DNA of 33,113 nt, from positions 1 to 33,113 of the IMG/VR virus record IMGVR_UViG_3300048928_000655, one strand, 5' to 3'. Below the pieces are notes generated by a model. The model had not been told where the DNA came from. It saw only the letters and a list, made by a program, of their open reading frames with translations, and ran no database searches. Position 1 is the first letter of the stretch. Each line of letters starts with the position of its first letter. The translations under genes and the position numbers were made by a program. This document shows, piece after piece, positions 30,880-33,113 of this stretch. The stretch is from a virus.

Positions 30880-31915
30880 CTCGGATTCTTTACCCGTCAT
30901 CATCAAGCGATCCCGAGCCGATCTGGCTCCGGCCAGCAGCAGCGGAGCGCTGCGCCGGTCGGACGCGGAAGTGATAGCACGGGTCCATGGCGGTACGAGC
31001 TTCGCACTGCGCGAGCATCAGCGAATGATCGCTGATGAAATCCTGCCGGATAAATGCAGTGACGAGATGCTGCTGCGTCAGGCAAACCTCCGGCTGCAGC
31101 GCGGACTGCTTCCGGCGACGACGGCCGCCGGAAGCATCATTTGCACAGGGCAGGCCGGCGGGATAGTGACTGCCGGTGCGATCTACCAGACAGACGACGG
31201 ACGTCGCGTCTTGGTAGGTGCAGATACACCACTGGCGGGAAACACGGTCGTTCCTGCAGTCGCACTCGTGGCCGGTGCAGCGGGGAACATTGAGGCCGGG
31301 ACTGCATTGACTGCAGTCTCTCCAGTAGACCAGGTCAATGACGCTGCCGTTGTTGGCCCTGCCGGGATAGCGGGCGGGACGGAGCAGGAAACGATGGCTC
31401 AATTGCGGGCTAAGGTCATCCGCTCATATCGGATCGTCGCCCACGGCGGATCGGCTGACGACTATGAAACGTGGGGACTGGAGGTTCCTGGTGTTACTCG
31501 TGCCTGGTGCCGTCGCAACTGGTTTGGTCCTGGCACCGTCGGCCTGTTCATCATGTGCGACGGCAATCCGAATCCGTTTCCGGACGCTGCCAAGCTCGCG
31601 GAGGCGCAGGCGTACATCGAGGCGCTGTATCCGGTTGGTGCGGAGCTGGCGGTGTTGGCTCCCACGCCGAAGCCGGTGCACTTCGTAATCCACCCAGTTC
31701 CGGACACGGTCGCGGTGCGAGCATCGATCGACGCTGCGCTGCGCGACCTGATCTTCTCCGAAGCGGCTCTTGGCACGACGCTACTGCATACGCACCAGAC
31801 GCAGGCGATTAGCAATGCCACTGGCGAAGAGGATCACGGCTTGATCGAGCCGGCCGGGAATGTGGTTGCCGCACCAGGAGAGTTGATCACGTTCGGGGAT
31901 ATCGCATGGGCATAG
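30869..31915 (+). CDS. baseplate J-like wedge protein (Mu gp47)
   Basis: A 348-aa protein of the baseplate J-like family. Pattern: DAEVIARVHGGTSFALREHQRMIADEILPD, a beta-rich middle with AGNIEAGTALTAVSPVD, then AQLRAKVIRSYRIVAHGGSADDYETWGLEVPGVTRAWC, and NGSVAV-like end. It forms the arms of the baseplate wedges. It overlaps the gp48-like start by 10 bases. Confidence 0.93.
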   Translation: MPFNSDSLPVIIKRSRADLAPASSSGALRRSDAEVIARVHGGTSFALREHQRMIADEILPDKCSDEMLLRQANLRLQRGLLPATTAAGSIICTGQAGGIVTAGAIYQTDDGRRVLVGADTPLAGNTVVPAVALVAGAAGNIEAGTALTAVSPVDQVNDAAVVGPAGIAGGTEQETMAQLRAKVIRSYRIVAHGGSADDYETWGLEVPGVTRAWCRRNWFGPGTVGLFIMCDGNPNPFPDAAKLAEAQAYIEALYPVGAELAVLAPTPKPVHFVIHPVPDTVAVRASIDAALRDLIFSEAALGTTLLHTHQTQAISNATGEEDHGLIEPAGNVVAAPGELITFGDIAWA

Positions 31916-32496
31916 CTGAAGACTATCTCGACCAAATGCGCCAACTCCTGCCGCCTGGTCCTGCGTGGGACAAGGCGTTTGGTGATGAGGTCGACCAGGT
32001 GCTGCAGGGCTTGGCTCCGGAGTTCGCCCGCGTCGATGCACGCGGCGACGATCTTCTGGCTGAGATGTATCCGGGCAGTCTGCGTGAGTTGCTGACGGAT
32101 TGGGAGCGCGTCATGCAGCTGCCCGATCCCTGCTTGGGTGATAGCCAAGGATTTGAGGAGCGTCGCACTGCAGTGGTTCGCAGGATGATCGTCGGCGGCG
32201 GGCAGAGCGCGCTCTATTTTGAAGGGATCGCCATCAGCATGGGGTATCCGGACGCTGAGGTAACGCGGCATCGAGCGCCGCGCTTCGGCGGCGCGCGCTG
32301 CGGTCGTGACCGCTTCGGTACTTGGTCACAACAGTTTTTCTGGACCCTGCAGCTGGGGACGCCCCGACCAGGAGGCCGACGCTTTGGCGTCTCGGTGTGG
32401 GGGGAACGCTTCGGCTCCAATCCGAACGAGGGCATCGAGTGCGTGGTGCGGCGATGGGCGCCTGCACACACGATCGTCAATTTTGAATACGACTGA
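31906..32496 (+). CDS. baseplate protein (Mu gp48/YmfQ-like, DUF2313)
   Basis: A 196-aa protein: DYLDQMRQLLPPGPAWDKAFGD, VDARGDDLLAEMYPGSLRELLTDWERVMQLPDPC and the C-terminal RRWAPAHTIVNFEY pattern of the family. It connects the baseplate with the tail fibres; the next gene is the fibre. Confidence 0.92.
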   Translation: MGIAEDYLDQMRQLLPPGPAWDKAFGDEVDQVLQGLAPEFARVDARGDDLLAEMYPGSLRELLTDWERVMQLPDPCLGDSQGFEERRTAVVRRMIVGGGQSALYFEGIAISMGYPDAEVTRHRAPRFGGARCGRDRFGTWSQQFFWTLQLGTPRPGGRRFGVSVWGERFGSNPNEGIECVVRRWAPAHTIVNFEYD

Positions 32497-32507
32497 CAAG
32501 GACAAAT

Positions 32508-33113
32508 ATGGATTTTCCAAAGAGCGTACCAGGCGTTGGCCTGGTAGACGGTAAGTTCGTCGACGAGAACAAGGCGACAGGCCAAGCGGGGTCATTGATC
32601 CCTAGCCAGTGGGGCAACGGGGTCACCGACGAGATTCTGAATGTGATCCGCTTTGTCAACTTGGTTCCAGCCGAAGGCAACAACACTCAGTTGCTGCAGG
32701 CCATCGGCATCATGCTGGCCAACCAAGGTTCTGCCCTGAACCGGTACCCCACAGTGCCGGCAGTGAAGGGTGACGACGAAATCTACGTGCGGGGGCGTGG
32801 CGAGATGATCTGGACGGAGACCGCATACTTCGTCGGCTACCGGTCGCCGCACTGCGGCCGTCCCGTCGACGGTCATACGAATGTCCCTTTGACCCGCGAA
32901 GTCGACGCGGTCGGAGGACTTTTGTCGAAAACGGATTATGCGGGATTGTGGGCTTACGCCCAGGAGCAGGCGTTAGTCGTCACGCAGGCTGTATGGACCG
33001 CAAACGTAGGCGCACACTACTTTGTAGACGTGTCAGGCACCCAGTTCCGGATCCCCGATCTGCGCAACATGTTCCGCCGATTTACCGGAACTGACGCTGA
33101 CACTGCAAATGCA
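32508..33113 (+). CDS. tail fibre/collar protein (partial, cut by window edge)
   Basis: The first 202 codons of a gene that continues past the edge. It starts MDFPKSVPGVGLVDGKFVDEN, with GTVVPAEG-like helical region following, and then the collar-type patch VDVSGTQFRIPDLRNMFRRFTG, which is the conserved end of the phage tail collar domain. Proteins of this type carry the receptor-binding tail in their later part, which is not visible here. It starts 12 bases after the gp48-like stop with AAGGA upstream. Confidence 0.85.
   Translation, partial: MDFPKSVPGVGLVDGKFVDENKATGQAGSLIPSQWGNGVTDEILNVIRFVNLVPAEGNNTQLLQAIGIMLANQGSALNRYPTVPAVKGDDEIYVRGRGEMIWTETAYFVGYRSPHCGRPVDGHTNVPLTREVDAVGGLLSKTDYAGLWAYAQEQALVVTQAVWTANVGAHYFVDVSGTQFRIPDLRNMFRRFTGTDADTANA

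Larger units (their letters stand above)
2393..33113. mobile_element. prophage, HK97-type head with Mu-type tail (right end not in window)
   Basis: It is an ordered temperate phage genome: integrase/excisionase, long leftward early operon, CI/Cro switch, primase-helicase, HNH and terminase, head genes, contractile tail genes, baseplate, start of the tail fibre. The visible gene set shows no frameshifts or insertion sequences, so it looks intact as far as it can be read. The left boundary is the tRNA-Val gene; the right boundary, and probably lysis and lysogenic conversion genes, lie beyond 33113, as no holin or endolysin is seen here. Confidence 0.93.

Noticed and set aside
2393-33113. CRISPR array, insertion sequence or toxin-antitoxin pair within the prophage
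   Set aside because: No regularly spaced repeats with unique spacers, no transposase and no convincing toxin family were seen.

Overview
The window is a bacterial chromosome segment that runs into a temperate phage genome. Codon usage, high GC content and gene types point to a betaproteobacterium of the order Burkholderiales, plausibly the Oxalobacteraceae/Herbaspirillum neighbourhood; this is inference, since no marker here fixes the genus. Positions 1-2450 are host DNA: a complete relA (monofunctional-type ppGpp synthetase) and a tRNA-Val(GAC) gene with its own promoter. From 2393 to the right edge (33113) the DNA is one prophage that has used the tRNA-Val 3' half as its attachment site. 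Its right end lies beyond the window, inside or after the tail-fibre gene.

Left arm (2393-9310, leftward): twelve genes form one tightly packed operon, nearly all joined by 4-bp ATGA/GTGA overlaps. It starts with small unknown genes, continues with a 701-aa ParB-like protein, and ends with excisionase and integrase. A recognisable promoter (TTGACA-N17-GATACT) overlaps two operator-like palindromes. Switch (9270-10887): a short CI-like repressor (leftward) and a YdaS/Cro-like protein (rightward) diverge across three more copies of the operator (consensus ATCACTNNAGTGAT), giving a lambda-like layout of two left and three right operators. A YmfL-like regulator follows, and a small leftward gene converges on cro.

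Replication and early-to-late junction (10884-14908): an 836-aa primase/VapE-type helicase is followed by a 270-bp non-coding stretch dense in CCAACCT/AGGTTGG motifs (candidate replication origin), two unknown genes (the second a candidate late antiterminator), and two strong intrinsic terminators flanking a palindrome.

Late region (14909-33113, rightward): HNH endonuclease, small gene, candidate cos/terminator structure, HK97-type packaging and head genes (terS, terL, portal, protease, capsid, connectors), then a Mu-type contractile tail (gp37- and gp38-like proteins, sheath, tube, tail chaperone with a -1 frameshift at GGGTTTT, tape measure, Mu gp43-gp48-type baseplate genes, and the start of a collar/tail fibre gene). 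The combination of an HK97-like head and a Mu-like tail is the arrangement known from Shigella phage SfV.

The most unusual signal is a 14-20 bp perfect palindrome, core TGCAGACGTCTGCA, present five times and only in the prophage part, in different reading frames and once between genes. Together with the phage-encoded ParB-like protein it suggests a dispersed parS-like or other protein-binding site system. Second is the CCAACCT cluster behind the primase-helicase.
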